Shown: piece by piece, positions 1-6,224 of the stretch
Layout: the number at the start of each line of letters is the position of its first letter
How positions within the stretch are numbered: the stretch's first letter is position 1
DNA from: Acetobacteraceae bacterium
GTDB taxonomy: Bacteria > Pseudomonadota > Alphaproteobacteria > Acetobacterales > Acetobacteraceae
Length of the DNA stretch: 9,473 bases
Reading direction: 5' to 3'
Assembly: GCA_030039695.1 (NCBI GenBank)
Contig: JASHVB010000965.1
Span: 1 to 9,473 of the forward strand
Notes under the pieces: model-generated
The model's database searches: none
What the model was told of the DNA's origin: nothing
The model's input: the letters and a program-made list of their open reading frames with translations, nothing else
Position numbers and translations under genes: made by a program

Positions 1-2
1 GT

Positions 3-284
3 CGCACACTGACCTACCTGCTGGCCATCAACGCCGAGAAGGCAAAGTACTTCCGTCTGTTCGGCTTCCACCCAAGCCGGCCGCAGGGACTTGCCGCGGC
101 GCTCCGATGGCACATTCGCCATCATCATTATGACCGCGACGTCCCGACCCGGCATGGCATGAAGTACGAGGTCAAATGCTCACTGCCGACGCCGGACGGG
201 CGGAATCCATGCGTCCTGAGCATCTGGATTGTTGATGCCGGGCAGACGGCCCCTCGCCTTGTCACTGCCTACGGGAACCCGTGA
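3..284 (+). CDS. DUF6883-type small protein, 5' end missing
   Basis: The frame is open from the left edge to a TGA at 282-284 and encodes about 93 residues; the start lies outside the window. It contains RHGMKYEVKC, then a TPDGR turn, then LSIWIVDAGQTAPRLVTAYG just before the stop. This order (a Y-G-x-K-Y strand, a G-P/D-G-R turn, a VWI strand and a final PR-hydrophobic-TAYP/G) is what I remember of the short DUF6883 proteins, normally about 110 residues, so only a short N-terminal piece is missing. The family has no established biochemical role that I know; such genes often sit beside DUF4926 genes or in toxin-like contexts. No DUF4926-like frame follows: the 259 bases from 285 to 543 hold no gene I can support. 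The family call is from pattern memory. Confidence 0.6.
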   Translation, partial: RTLTYLLAINAEKAKYFRLFGFHPSRPQGLAAALRWHIRHHHYDRDVPTRHGMKYEVKCSLPTPDGRNPCVLSIWIVDAGQTAPRLVTAYGNP

Positions 285-543
285 TCCCGGGCGGTGCGGG
301 CATGCAGCACCAGTACCGCTGTCCTCGGCCCTGCTCCGGGAGTGTGATGGGGCATATTCGCGAAGCGAAGGTGGCGGATCGTAGGTACAGCAGCAAAGCG
401 CGGAGGTTTGGGCTCTGATTGCTTTTACCTGCAATACGATGCACCGACGCCGGGTCGAATGAGTTACGCCGCGCCATGCATCAATTTGTTCACGATAAGC
501 GGGTCCGCCACGTGCGCACCAACTCACCAATGAGGTATGTCAA

Positions 544-930
544 ATGAATAAAGTCGTTCTCATATGCGCTGCTGTCTTAGGGCTATTATTATTCGGCCTC
601 GGATTATCTGTTTCGGCGATTCGTTTTCGTGACGGCACTGTGTCAGGTTGCGAACCAGATCCTGCGAACCTGTTGCACAAATTCGTCCGGGCTCACGCCA
701 ACACGGCCGAATACGTGCCATTTCTTGCTTTGCTCTTTATTTATCTCGGTGCGCAATCACCTTCGGCGGTAACGGTGCTGCTGATCGTCACTGCCACCCT
801 GTGTCGCTGCTTGCTTGTCGTCGGATTGATCGCATGGCCGACAATGGCAAAACCCAACCCGGCCCGGTTCATTGGGGCGCTAGGAACTTACGTGACAGGC
901 TTAGCGCTGTGCGTGACGCTGCTACGCTAG
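544..930 (+). CDS. MAPEG family membrane protein
   Basis: A 128-residue integral membrane protein. The MAPEG family (membrane-associated proteins in eicosanoid and glutathione metabolism) consists of four-helix inner-membrane proteins, some with glutathione transferase or peroxidase activity; bacterial members mostly lack a known substrate. Hydrophobic segments lie near residues 3-26, 56-70, 75-98 and 107-127. The family signature RAHANTAEYVPF is at 49-60, between helices 1 and 2, and the P-N-P-A-R-x-x-G loop is at 104-111 before helix 4. Length and topology are normal. The ATG at 544 is preceded by GAGG at 532-535, 8 bases upstream, which supports this start. Residues 12-21 use four TTA and one CTA leucine codons, unlike the GC-ending codons of the neighbouring genes, which may reflect low structure at the start or recent acquisition. 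It stands alone and converges on the carbonic-anhydrase-like gene. Substrate unknown. Confidence 0.87.
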   Translation: MNKVVLICAAVLGLLLFGLGLSVSAIRFRDGTVSGCEPDPANLLHKFVRAHANTAEYVPFLALLFIYLGAQSPSAVTVLLIVTATLCRCLLVVGLIAWPTMAKPNPARFIGALGTYVTGLALCVTLLR

Positions 931-1059
931 GGACGTTCTAGCTAGCCAGTCGATCGCGGCTGTGCTCGCTCGGAAAGAGCGCGTGCGGCCGACCACCCCA
1001 CGTTAATTGGGAACGAGCAAGATCATCGGCGGCGTTGGTTTCTTGCGATGGGGCGTCGT

Positions 1060-1644
1060 TCAAATCCCCACCTCCTCGCCGTTTTGCAGCCGCTGAAAAA
1101 CATCCGCTCGCCAAGTAGCGAAATCATCGCTGCGCCAGGCATCGTGGCGGCCCTCGGCATAGGCCAGCGCGTTGCGGTGGTAGATCAGCGCGTTGCGCCG
1201 GGTCGCGACGAAATTGTCGCGCGTAGCGGTCAGCTTGGCGGGGACACCGGTCACCACGGAGCCATCGGGCACCTCCAGGCCTGGCGGCACCAGCGCCATT
1301 GCACCGACCACGCAGCGGCGGCCGACTTTAGCACCGTCCATCACCACCGCGCCGATACCGATCAGGCAGTCGTCGCCAATCTCGGCGCCGTGCACTACGG
1401 CTCGGTGCGCGATGGAGCAATAGTCGCCGATCGTGGTGCCGCGGCCGCCGCCGACATGGATTACCGCGCCGTCCTGGACGTTGCAGGCGCGGCCGATGCG
1501 CACCGCGGCGCCCTCGGCGCGGATCACGCAGTAGGGCCAGAAGCTGCTGCCCTCGCCGGCGCTTACGCGGCCGAAGATACGCGCGGTGGGATCGATGTAG
1601 GCGGGGCGGTCGAGCGCGACCTCGGGGCCGAAGGTGAAGGACAT
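1060..1644 (-). CDS. gamma carbonic anhydrase family protein (hexapeptide repeat)
   Basis: A 194-residue cytosolic protein of the gamma carbonic anhydrase / YrdA-PaaY-CaiE group. These are trimeric left-handed beta-helices with a metal ion held by three histidines at the subunit interface; some hydrate CO2, others are thioesterase-like or have no known activity. Hexapeptide repeats run from about residue 13 to 140. The three expected metal ligands are H63 (in NVQDGAVIH), H80 (in SIAHRAVVH) and H85, and the Gln-Asp pair before the first is kept. The usual R-G-D/R-x-D motif ahead of it reads R-A-E, with Glu in place of Asp. The C-terminal 50 residues form the usual helical tail. A GTG fifteen bases further upstream would also open the frame, but its GTGAGG is better read as a Shine-Dalgarno sequence (GAGG at 1654-1657) lying 9 bases before the ATG at 1644. 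No gene is seen in the 268 bases upstream. Confidence 0.87.
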   Translation of the reverse strand: MSFTFGPEVALDRPAYIDPTARIFGRVSAGEGSSFWPYCVIRAEGAAVRIGRACNVQDGAVIHVGGGRGTTIGDYCSIAHRAVVHGAEIGDDCLIGIGAVVMDGAKVGRRCVVGAMALVPPGLEVPDGSVVTGVPAKLTATRDNFVATRRNALIYHRNALAYAEGRHDAWRSDDFATWRADVFQRLQNGEEVGI

Positions 1645-1912
1645 CGCAATGGGCCTCACAATTTGTAGGGATCAGCCTGCAGCACCACGCGCGGTGCGAC
1701 AATGACCGAGACGTCAATCGGCCGCGAAGATCTGCTATCAACCTTGTCGCATTGCCGCAACTAATGAGACTGAATTAATCAGAGAAAACAAGTGGCCACG
1801 ATTGCCCTATGAGCTGCGAAACTGCCGTCATCGTGGGAATGCGCGTCCGTGGCTGATGCCAATGACAGTGAAAGCCGCGGGCGCCGCCGTTCTGCATCAG
1901 CGTCCGCGCGGC

Positions 1913-2923
1913 TCATGGTCGCATCCCTTCATCAATGTCAATGGCCAACTTGCCCCGCGCGGTGCCATCCGTGATCGTACGGTAGGCCTCTGCGACCATG
2001 TTCAGCGTGTAGCGGCGCGCATCCAGCGACGTCGAAAGCCTTCCGGCCTCGGCTAGGCGCGTCGCCTCGGAAAGTATCTCGCCGTGATGCGCGCGCCCTT
2101 CGCCGGTCAGGAGCGGCAGCAGAGTGAAAACGCCGGAATAGGTTGCGGCGCGGAATGACAATGGCGCCAGCGCATGGATGCCCCATCCCATCGCACTGAC
2201 CACATGGCCAAACCGACGGACCGCGACAAAGGCCTTATCGAGTTCACTACCGCCAACGGTGTCATAGACAAGATTGAATCCACGGCCGCCGGTAACGCGG
2301 GCCACAAATTCCTCGACCGGCTCAGATCGGTCGATGAAGGTGGCTCCGAGACGCTCGATGGTCGCCTTGCTGGCCGGCGATCCCGTCGCGAAGACTTCAG
2401 CGCCGTGCGCTCGGGCGATCTGGATCGCCATTTGGCCCACGCCGCCTGCACCGCCAAGGACCAACAAGGACTGCCCGGCGTGAACCGCCATGCGATCAAC
2501 CAAACCCTCCCAGGCCGTAATAAAAACGAGCGGTAAGACGCTTGTCTCCCGCATACTGAGATTGTCCGGCTTGCGTGCCAGCAGATCGGCATCGACGGCA
2601 GCGTATTCGGCCAGCGATCCCTGATGGCCGCCGACACCCCCGATCATGCCAAATACCTCATCGCCCGGCCGGAAACGCGTCACACCGGGTCCGAGCGCCT
2701 CGACCGTACCGGCGAGGTCCATCCCAAGAACCCCCGGCAGCGGGTGCCTCGCGTGGTCCGCTGATCCCGCATGGATCTTTACATCAAGGGGGTTCACGCC
2801 GCTCGCCGCAACCCGAACCAGGACCTGGCCACGGCCAGGAGCGGGGCGGGTAACCACGGTGAGCCGGAATGGCATGCCGGGCGCCTCGAGAAGTGCAGCG
2901 TGCATGGTCGGGTGATGGGTCAT
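1913..2923 (-). CDS. Zinc-independent medium-chain dehydrogenase (quinone oxidoreductase-like)
   Basis: A 336-residue NAD(P)H-dependent oxidoreductase of the medium-chain dehydrogenase/reductase superfamily. The GroES-like domain covers about residues 8-120, with SGVNPLDVKIHAG at 41-53 and the GMDLAGTVEALGPGV patch at 67-81. The Rossmann domain follows, with the nucleotide-binding GGAGGVG at 157-163. The Cys/His zinc ligands of alcohol dehydrogenases and the structural-zinc cysteine loop are absent, so it belongs with the quinone oxidoreductase / enoyl-reductase branch, whose members reduce quinones or activated double bonds. YDTVGG at 220-225 is a typical late-Rossmann motif. The ATG at 2923 has GGAG 6 bases upstream and lies 11 bases after the stop of the SDR gene, so the two are almost certainly co-transcribed and under the divergent TetR. 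The exact substrate cannot be read from the sequence. Confidence 0.9.
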   Translation of the reverse strand: MTHHPTMHAALLEAPGMPFRLTVVTRPAPGRGQVLVRVAASGVNPLDVKIHAGSADHARHPLPGVLGMDLAGTVEALGPGVTRFRPGDEVFGMIGGVGGHQGSLAEYAAVDADLLARKPDNLSMRETSVLPLVFITAWEGLVDRMAVHAGQSLLVLGGAGGVGQMAIQIARAHGAEVFATGSPASKATIERLGATFIDRSEPVEEFVARVTGGRGFNLVYDTVGGSELDKAFVAVRRFGHVVSAMGWGIHALAPLSFRAATYSGVFTLLPLLTGEGRAHHGEILSEATRLAEAGRLSTSLDARRYTLNMVAEAYRTITDGTARGKLAIDIDEGMRP

Positions 2924-2934
2924 TGGAAGCTCCG

Positions 2935-3768
2935 TTAGACCGTGGCATCGGTTGAGAGGGCGAGATCGCGCCAGCGGGCGAGTTCCTCCGCCACGAATGC
3001 GTTCTTCGTCTCGATGCGCCGGACCGAGTCGCTGCCGAACGGCATGCGAAGTGGCGGGTCGACTGCATCCACGACCGTCATGATTGCCCGTGCGAGCTTG
3101 GCAGGATCGCCGGGCTGGGCGTGGTTGGCAGCCGCTGCGAAGCCACGCATAGCCCCGGCCGTGTCCGCATAGTCGGCAATTTGCGAGCGACTGACGGACA
3201 GCGACCGCGCGTCGAGGAAATCGGTGCGGAAGAAGCCGGGCTCGATCACGGTCGCGCGGATGCCGAGTGGCTTGAGTTCGAGCGCGAGCGCCTCGGTGAG
3301 GCCCTCAACCGCGGACTTGGTCGAACCATAGACGCCCCAGCCAGCGGAGGCGGCGTAGCCGCCGATCGAAGACATATTCAGCACGTGCCCGCTGCGCTCC
3401 CGGCGCATGTGTGGAAGCACGGCGCGGGTGACCGCAAGCAGGCCAAACACGTTGGTCGCATAGACGCGTTCGATCTCCTGCGCGGTGGCCTCTTCAACAG
3501 CGCCAAGCAGGCCGAAGCCGGCATTGTTGAGCAGGATGTCGATGCGCCCGAAGCGTGCGATCGCGGCGGCGGCGGCGGTGCGCGCCTGCACCTCGTCGGT
3601 CACGTCGAGCGCCACCGCGAAGAGGTTCGGCGAGCCGCCGAGGCGGTTCATGATCGTCGCGGGGTCGCGGGCAGTCGCGACGACACTGTCGCCCCGCTCC
3701 AGTGCCTGCTCGGCGATGAGTGCGCCGAACCCGCGGGAGGCGCCGGTGATGAACCAGATCTTAGCCAT
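2935..3768 (-). CDS. Short-chain dehydrogenase/reductase (classical SDR)
   Basis: A 277-residue classical SDR oxidoreductase that transfers hydride between NAD(P) and a carbonyl or alcohol substrate. Cofactor motif TGASRGFG is at 8-15, LDVTD at 55-59, NNAG at 81-84 and the N-V-F-G segment at 106-109. The catalytic triad or tetrad is complete: N106, S134 in NMSSIGG, Y147 and K151 in YGSTK. IEPGFFRTDF at 176-185 is the usual region after the active site. The extended C-terminus (about 190-277) matches the SDRs of about 280 residues often called 'oxidoreductase' or 'SDR family NAD(P)-dependent'. The frame is open further upstream to 3849, but AGGAG at 3775-3779 sits 6 bases before the ATG at 3768, and the upstream extension would begin in the promoter, so 3768 is chosen. 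It is the first gene of a two-gene operon, with a promoter at 3820-3849. Confidence 0.92.
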   Translation of the reverse strand: MAKIWFITGASRGFGALIAEQALERGDSVVATARDPATIMNRLGGSPNLFAVALDVTDEVQARTAAAAAIARFGRIDILLNNAGFGLLGAVEEATAQEIERVYATNVFGLLAVTRAVLPHMRRERSGHVLNMSSIGGYAASAGWGVYGSTKSAVEGLTEALALELKPLGIRATVIEPGFFRTDFLDARSLSVSRSQIADYADTAGAMRGFAAAANHAQPGDPAKLARAIMTVVDAVDPPLRMPFGSDSVRRIETKNAFVAEELARWRDLALSTDATV

Positions 3769-3814
3769 GATGCTCTCCTGTCGTCGCGCGCCATTCGGCG
3801 CATACTCTCGGGTC

Positions 3815-3843
3815 TTGCCCTTATATGAAACGCTCCGTATCGT
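3815..3843 (+). promoter_or_regulatory. Rightward promoter of the tetR gene (candidate)
   Basis: TTGCCC at 3815-3820 and TATCGT at 3838-3843 are 17 bp apart and each match the sigma-70 boxes at 4/6 positions. Transcription would begin near 3850, about 20 bases before the GTG chosen as the tetR start. The pair overlaps the leftward promoter and the palindrome, so one bound repressor dimer or dimer pair could close both. Weaker than the leftward promoter and therefore less certain. Confidence 0.4.
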
Positions 3844-3849
3844 ATTCAA
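3820..3849 (-). promoter_or_regulatory. Leftward promoter of the SDR-MDR operon
   Basis: On the minus strand TTGAAT (3849-3844) and TATAAG (3825-3820) form a -35/-10 pair with an 18-bp spacer. Matches to the sigma-70 consensus are 4/6 and 5/6. Predicted transcription would begin near 3813, leaving about 45 bases of leader before the SDR start, including its AGGAG. The spacer holds almost the whole palindrome 3823-3845, which is the usual layout for a repressor that blocks RNA polymerase. Confidence 0.55.
3823..3845. promoter_or_regulatory. Candidate TetR operator (23-bp imperfect palindrome)
   Basis: The arms ATATGAAACG (3823-3832) and CGTATCGTAT (3836-3845) flank a CTC centre and pair at 8 of 10 positions. 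It is the clearest dyad between the divergent SDR and tetR genes and lies between the -35 and -10 of the leftward promoter. TetR-family dimers typically bind palindromes of 15-30 bp in exactly this setting. Binding itself is inferred. Confidence 0.55.
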
Positions 3850-3869
3850 GGGGGCCAGGGGGGTTGTTC

Positions 3870-4481
3870 GTGAGCATCAGCACAGTGCCGGCGCGGGGCC
3901 GGCCCCGCAGCGAGGCGAGCCGTGGTGCCATCATCGCGGCCACCAACCAGTTGCTGCGCACGATTGGCCTGAACCGCATGAGTATCGAGGCAGTCGCAGA
4001 GGCAAGCGGGGTCGGTAAAACGACGATTTATCGCTGGTGGCCGAGCAAGGGGACGCTCGCGCTCGATGCCTACCTGGAGGACATGCGCGACAAGGTCGTC
4101 GTTCCAGACACCGGCAACGGAGGGGAAGACTTGCGCCGCCACGCGCGGGCAGTGATCGGTTTCTACGCGGGCGAGGAGGGCCGTATCTTCGCGCAGTTCA
4201 TGGCGGAGGCTCAGAGCGATCCGCGTCTTGCCGAAGCATTTCGCGAACGGTTCCTGGCGCGGCGCCGTGCCGCGGTGAAGACAATCTGGCAGCGGGGCGT
4301 AGCGCGGGGCGACTTCCGCAGTGACGTGGATGCCGACGTGGCGATGGACATGATCTTCGCGCCGATTGTCTACCGGCTGCTGACCGGCCATGCGCCGCTC
4401 GTCAAATCGCTAGCCAACGGATTGGTGGACGCAGCACTGCGCGGTCTGACAGCCGGCCCTGCGCGGCACCGACGTTTATGA
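3870..4481 (+). CDS. TetR/AcrR family transcriptional regulator
   Basis: A 203-residue one-component repressor. The N-terminal DNA-binding domain spans about residues 15-65: a first helix (SRGAIIAATNQLLR), then the helix-turn-helix around 37-56 (MSIEAVAEASGVGKTTIYRW), then W57 and the PSKGTLALDAY lead-in to the ligand domain. The rest is a helical C-terminal domain with Q109-F-x-A-E-A-Q-S-D-P-R-L, a pattern common in TetR proteins that control dehydrogenases and efflux genes. An ATG at 3825 is in frame, but it has no Shine-Dalgarno sequence and lies inside the predicted operator and -10 region. The GTG at 3870 has an AGGGGGG run (3857-3863) 6 bases upstream and begins where the conserved protein begins. 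It is divergent from the SDR-MDR operon and presumably represses both itself and the operon. The inducer is unknown. Confidence 0.9.
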   Translation: MSISTVPARGRPRSEASRGAIIAATNQLLRTIGLNRMSIEAVAEASGVGKTTIYRWWPSKGTLALDAYLEDMRDKVVVPDTGNGGEDLRRHARAVIGFYAGEEGRIFAQFMAEAQSDPRLAEAFRERFLARRRAAVKTIWQRGVARGDFRSDVDADVAMDMIFAPIVYRLLTGHAPLVKSLANGLVDAALRGLTAGPARHRRL

Positions 4482-4499
4482 CCGAGAGACATTGCAGCC

Positions 4500-4554
4500 G
4501 CTCTCACGCGAAGGCCCGAGTTGATCGATGATGCGGAAAACCACGCGTGAGGGC
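4500..4554 (+). terminator. Long inverted repeat after tetR, possible terminator
   Basis: CTCACGCG (4503-4510) and CGCGTGAG (4544-4551) are perfect 8-bp inverted arms. As RNA the stem extends to 11 pairs (4500-4510 with 4544-4554) with one U-G wobble. It begins 18 bases after the tetR stop. The 33-base loop is long, and only a weak T-rich stretch (ACTTTCTC) follows, so it is a poor intrinsic terminator; it could instead be a protein-binding or attachment-type site. Confidence 0.3.
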
Positions 4555-4648
4555 ACTTTCTCGCATACAAGGCTCGATGTACCCGTTGACATGTTATACC
4601 AGGGGCCCAAAGGCCTGACGCTCAGTAGCTTCCAGATTGCCGAATGAC

Positions 4649-4806
4649 CTAGAGTACGATTCGATGGCACCGCGCTCTACTGGCACGAGGCAGTGCAGAT
4701 GGGCCAGCCGATCGAGATCAGCCGGATGGAGTTTTCCGCTGCCGAGTTGCGCGCAGGCACAGTCGGGGCTCAGGTCAGAGTTTGTCCGGATATTAATACC
4801 TTTTAG
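4649..4806 (+). pseudogene. Unrecognised coding remnant in the 4482-5071 gap
   Basis: This 590-base gap holds no full gene. Within it one frame, opened only by a stop at 4643-4645 and ended by TAG at 4804-4806, has protein-like composition: it reads FDGTALYWHEAVQMGQPIEI followed by SRMEFSAAELRAG. It has no start codon with a ribosome site and is about 52 residues, so it looks like an internal or 3' scrap of a larger gene. I do not recognise the family. A perfect TTGACA stands at 4582-4587 but has no convincing -10 at the right distance. From 4807 to 5071 I see nothing else I can support; several frames are open but none has a ribosome site or a known motif. Confidence 0.25.
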
Positions 4807-5071
4807 CAAATGCAGACAGGCGCCGCCTGCCGACGGTGGACGAGTTCACCAGCTGGGGCGGGCGGCAGAGCGGCTGCGCCGGTCAAGCCCCAGAAACGAC
4901 CGGAACCGTTCCGCGAATCCGTCAATCTGCCGCATCAGCTGTCAGAACTGCTTGCCGCTGCCGCCGCCGAAACCCGTGTATTTTCGCCGCCCTTCGGCGA
5001 GTTCTCGATCATCATGAGGGGCATCGATTTCCATTCTCGAAGTGCAGCCAAGCCTCACAGAGAATTCTGCC

Positions 5072-5308
5072 TCACGCAACTTCGTCAGCAACCCTCGCGT
5101 CGATGGCAAGCTCATCGAGCATCGCCCTCGCTGCTCGGGGATCCGCTGAGGCAAACCCTTCCCTGAACCAATTATAGACCAGTGAAAGACTCCTTCTCGC
5201 CCCAGTTCTGCCGCCCAGCTCAACGTTCAGCCGCGCACCTCCGATGGTGGCCCGCAATGCCGAGACCAGAGCCCCCTGTTTCCGCGCGTGATGCCACTCG
5301 GCACGCTG
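5072..5308 (-). pseudogene. 3' remnant of a predicted ATPase/cyclase-type TPR protein
   Basis: The last about 78 codons of a gene survive, ending in TGA at 5072-5074. The reading runs VQRAEWHHARKQGALVSALR, then ARLNVELGGRTGARRSLSLV, then YNWFREGFASADPRAARAML before the end. It resembles the C-terminal TPR-like end shared by large AAA ATPase or class III adenylate cyclase-like proteins, where the repeat xxFQRAxxxARRQGAxxxELRA is followed by GRxxEAxxLLxPVYxWFTEGFDTxDLxxAKALLxEL. Those proteins are many hundreds of residues long, so almost all of the gene is missing. The matching sequence stops at about 5308, and beyond about 5332 the DNA belongs to a different gene. There is no start of its own, so I take it as dead. 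The family call is from pattern memory. Confidence 0.5.
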
Positions 5309-5310
5309 GA

Positions 5311-5323
5311 CGGTCTTTGACCG
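5311..5323. repeat. 13-bp inverted repeat at a gene-fragment junction
   Basis: CGGTC-TTT-GACCG is a perfect 5-bp dyad around three bases. It lies in the about 23-bp interval between the last recognisable codon of the epimerase remnant and the first recognisable codon of the ATPase remnant. It may mark the recombination point or be chance. Confidence 0.3.
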
Positions 5324-5331
5324 GGCAGGTC

Positions 5332-5664
5332 CGTGCCGGAGGCCATGACGAGCGGTCGATCCGATCCGGCCAGCGCCTCGCCCATCGTCTGTATAGCGTC
5401 GCGGTCATCCTCGCTATGCTGCCTCAACTTGGAGAAGTCGTGGTTGAAGGCCGCATGGATGACACCGTTGGCGACCTTAGCGTCAGTGCGCAGGCAGTCT
5501 AGGTCGTTCACGTCGCCGCGGAAGACCTCCACTCCGGCACGGGCGAGCGCCCTGGCGCCCGCGTCCGAACCGCTGAGCTCGACTATGCGATAGCCGGCGT
5601 TAATGAGTTCCGGAACCAGGTACGAACTGATAAAGCCGGTGGCTCCCATCAGAAACACGCGCAT
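5332..5664 (-). pseudogene. 5' remnant of an NAD-dependent epimerase/dehydratase-like SDR gene
   Basis: An extended-SDR N-terminus of about 111 residues. The ATG at 5664 has GAGG 6 bases upstream, so the original start is preserved. The Rossmann start reads MRVFLMGATGFISSYLVPEL, then SDAGARALARAGVEVFRGDV at about 32-52, NGVIHAAFNHDFSK at 66-79 and AGSDRPLVMASGT at 99-111; this order matches NAD-dependent epimerase/NmrA-like proteins of about 290 residues. The usual T-G-A-T-G-F-I-G is altered: Met replaces the Thr and the third glycine of the G-x-x-G-x-x-G loop is Ser13. After residue 111 the homology ends and the frame runs on into unrelated sequence belonging to the ATPase remnant. The catalytic Tyr-x-x-x-Lys region is missing, so the protein cannot be a working enzyme of this family. 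Confidence 0.72.
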
Positions 5665-5780
5665 CCTGCGCCTCTTTTTGAGCGTGGCTTGCGGCCGCGT
5701 GTGTCGCGCTGCACGGAAGTCCGCCACTCGTCGCGAATCTCACGCGCGGCTGCACGAAAGTCGAGAATGTGCGCCGAATG

Positions 5781-5814
5781 GGTCTCAAATTTGCAGCAAT
5801 TGTGAGACTTGAAA
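5781..5814. repeat. Palindromic site A
   Basis: Positions 5782-5808 form a 27-bp near-palindrome with a central A: arms beginning GTCTCAAATTTGC pair at 11 of 13 positions. The left half, GGTCTCAAAT (5781-5790), recurs in the same orientation at 6140-6149. The right half, TGAGACTTGAAA (5803-5814), recurs inverted at 6183-6194. Size and symmetry are like a recombinase crossover site or a dimeric regulator site. It lies about 117 bases upstream of the epimerase remnant start. Confidence 0.5.
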
Positions 5815-6139
5815 GCGAGAGACGCTACCCTCCCCGCCGGGAGCAAGAACCTGCACTGGGGAGTGGGCTAGCGAGGCCGGCCACGGCCCGACGGCGGACC
5901 GTCTTGGCCAATCGAATGAACGAAGCATTCGGGCGTATGCCGCCCCGGGGTTCGCTACGGCTGGAAGCCGCGCGTCGTCGATCAGCACGAGTTTGCGAAT
6001 AGGCCGTTGCCCGCCGGAGCCTCGTCGTCGGCCTTTGGGAGTTCGCCGCGCGGCAAGTCCATGCGACTGGGACGTTGCGCGTCACAGCGTCTCGGGTTAG
6101 CTGCAACGAGTGAAGGTGTGTCTCGCCTTCGGTGCAGTC
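5815..6139. other. Non-coding stretch between repeat sites A and B
   Basis: These 325 bases hold no gene I can support; open frames exist on both strands but lack ribosome sites and recognisable motifs. A hairpin-like dyad CGAATG (5913-5918) / CATTCG (5926-5931) with a 7-base loop is present. A minus-strand frame passing RKLVLIDDARLP near 5960-6000 faintly recalls a small protein found near serine recombinases in alphaproteobacteria, but the rest of that frame does not fit. Confidence 0.35.
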
Positions 6140-6199
6140 GGTCTCAAATACAGTCTGCCAAAAACTGGCGGGACCCAGCCGTTTTCAAGTCTCAGACTT
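6140..6199. repeat. Compound repeat site B
   Basis: This 60-bp site opens with GGTCTCAAAT (6140-6149, direct copy of site A) and holds TTTCAAGTCTCA (6183-6194, inverted copy of site A). Between them AAAACTGGC and GCCGTTTT form a stem with one bulged T around GGGACCCA. At the end AAGTCT-C-AGACTT (6187-6199) is a perfect 13-bp palindrome. It lies just upstream of the small rightward gene cluster (first ATG 6225), so it could be the cluster's operator as well as a recombination site. Confidence 0.5.
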
Positions 6200-6224
6200 C
6201 AGCGCAGCGCGACATCCCGCGCGG

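Noticed and set aside
180..530. Minus-strand open frame of 116 residues
   Set aside because: It overlaps the DUF6883 gene antisense, has no ribosome site and has low-complexity composition typical of GC-rich shadow frames.
967..981. CGCTC-GGAAA-GAGCG hairpin between convergent genes as a terminator
   Set aside because: It has only five pairs and no following T-run; likely chance.
1048..1668. Plus-strand open frame of 206 residues
   Set aside because: It is the exact antisense of the carbonic-anhydrase-like gene; its Ala/His/Asp-rich repeats mirror the hexapeptide repeats.
3121..3828. Plus-strand open frame of 235 residues
   Set aside because: Antisense shadow of the SDR gene, with no ribosome site and no known motif.
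4637..5017. Plus-strand open frames of 113-126 residues across 4637-5177
   Set aside because: They are several overlapping frames of Arg/Ser/Pro-rich composition with no ribosome site, and the right part overlaps the ATPase remnant.
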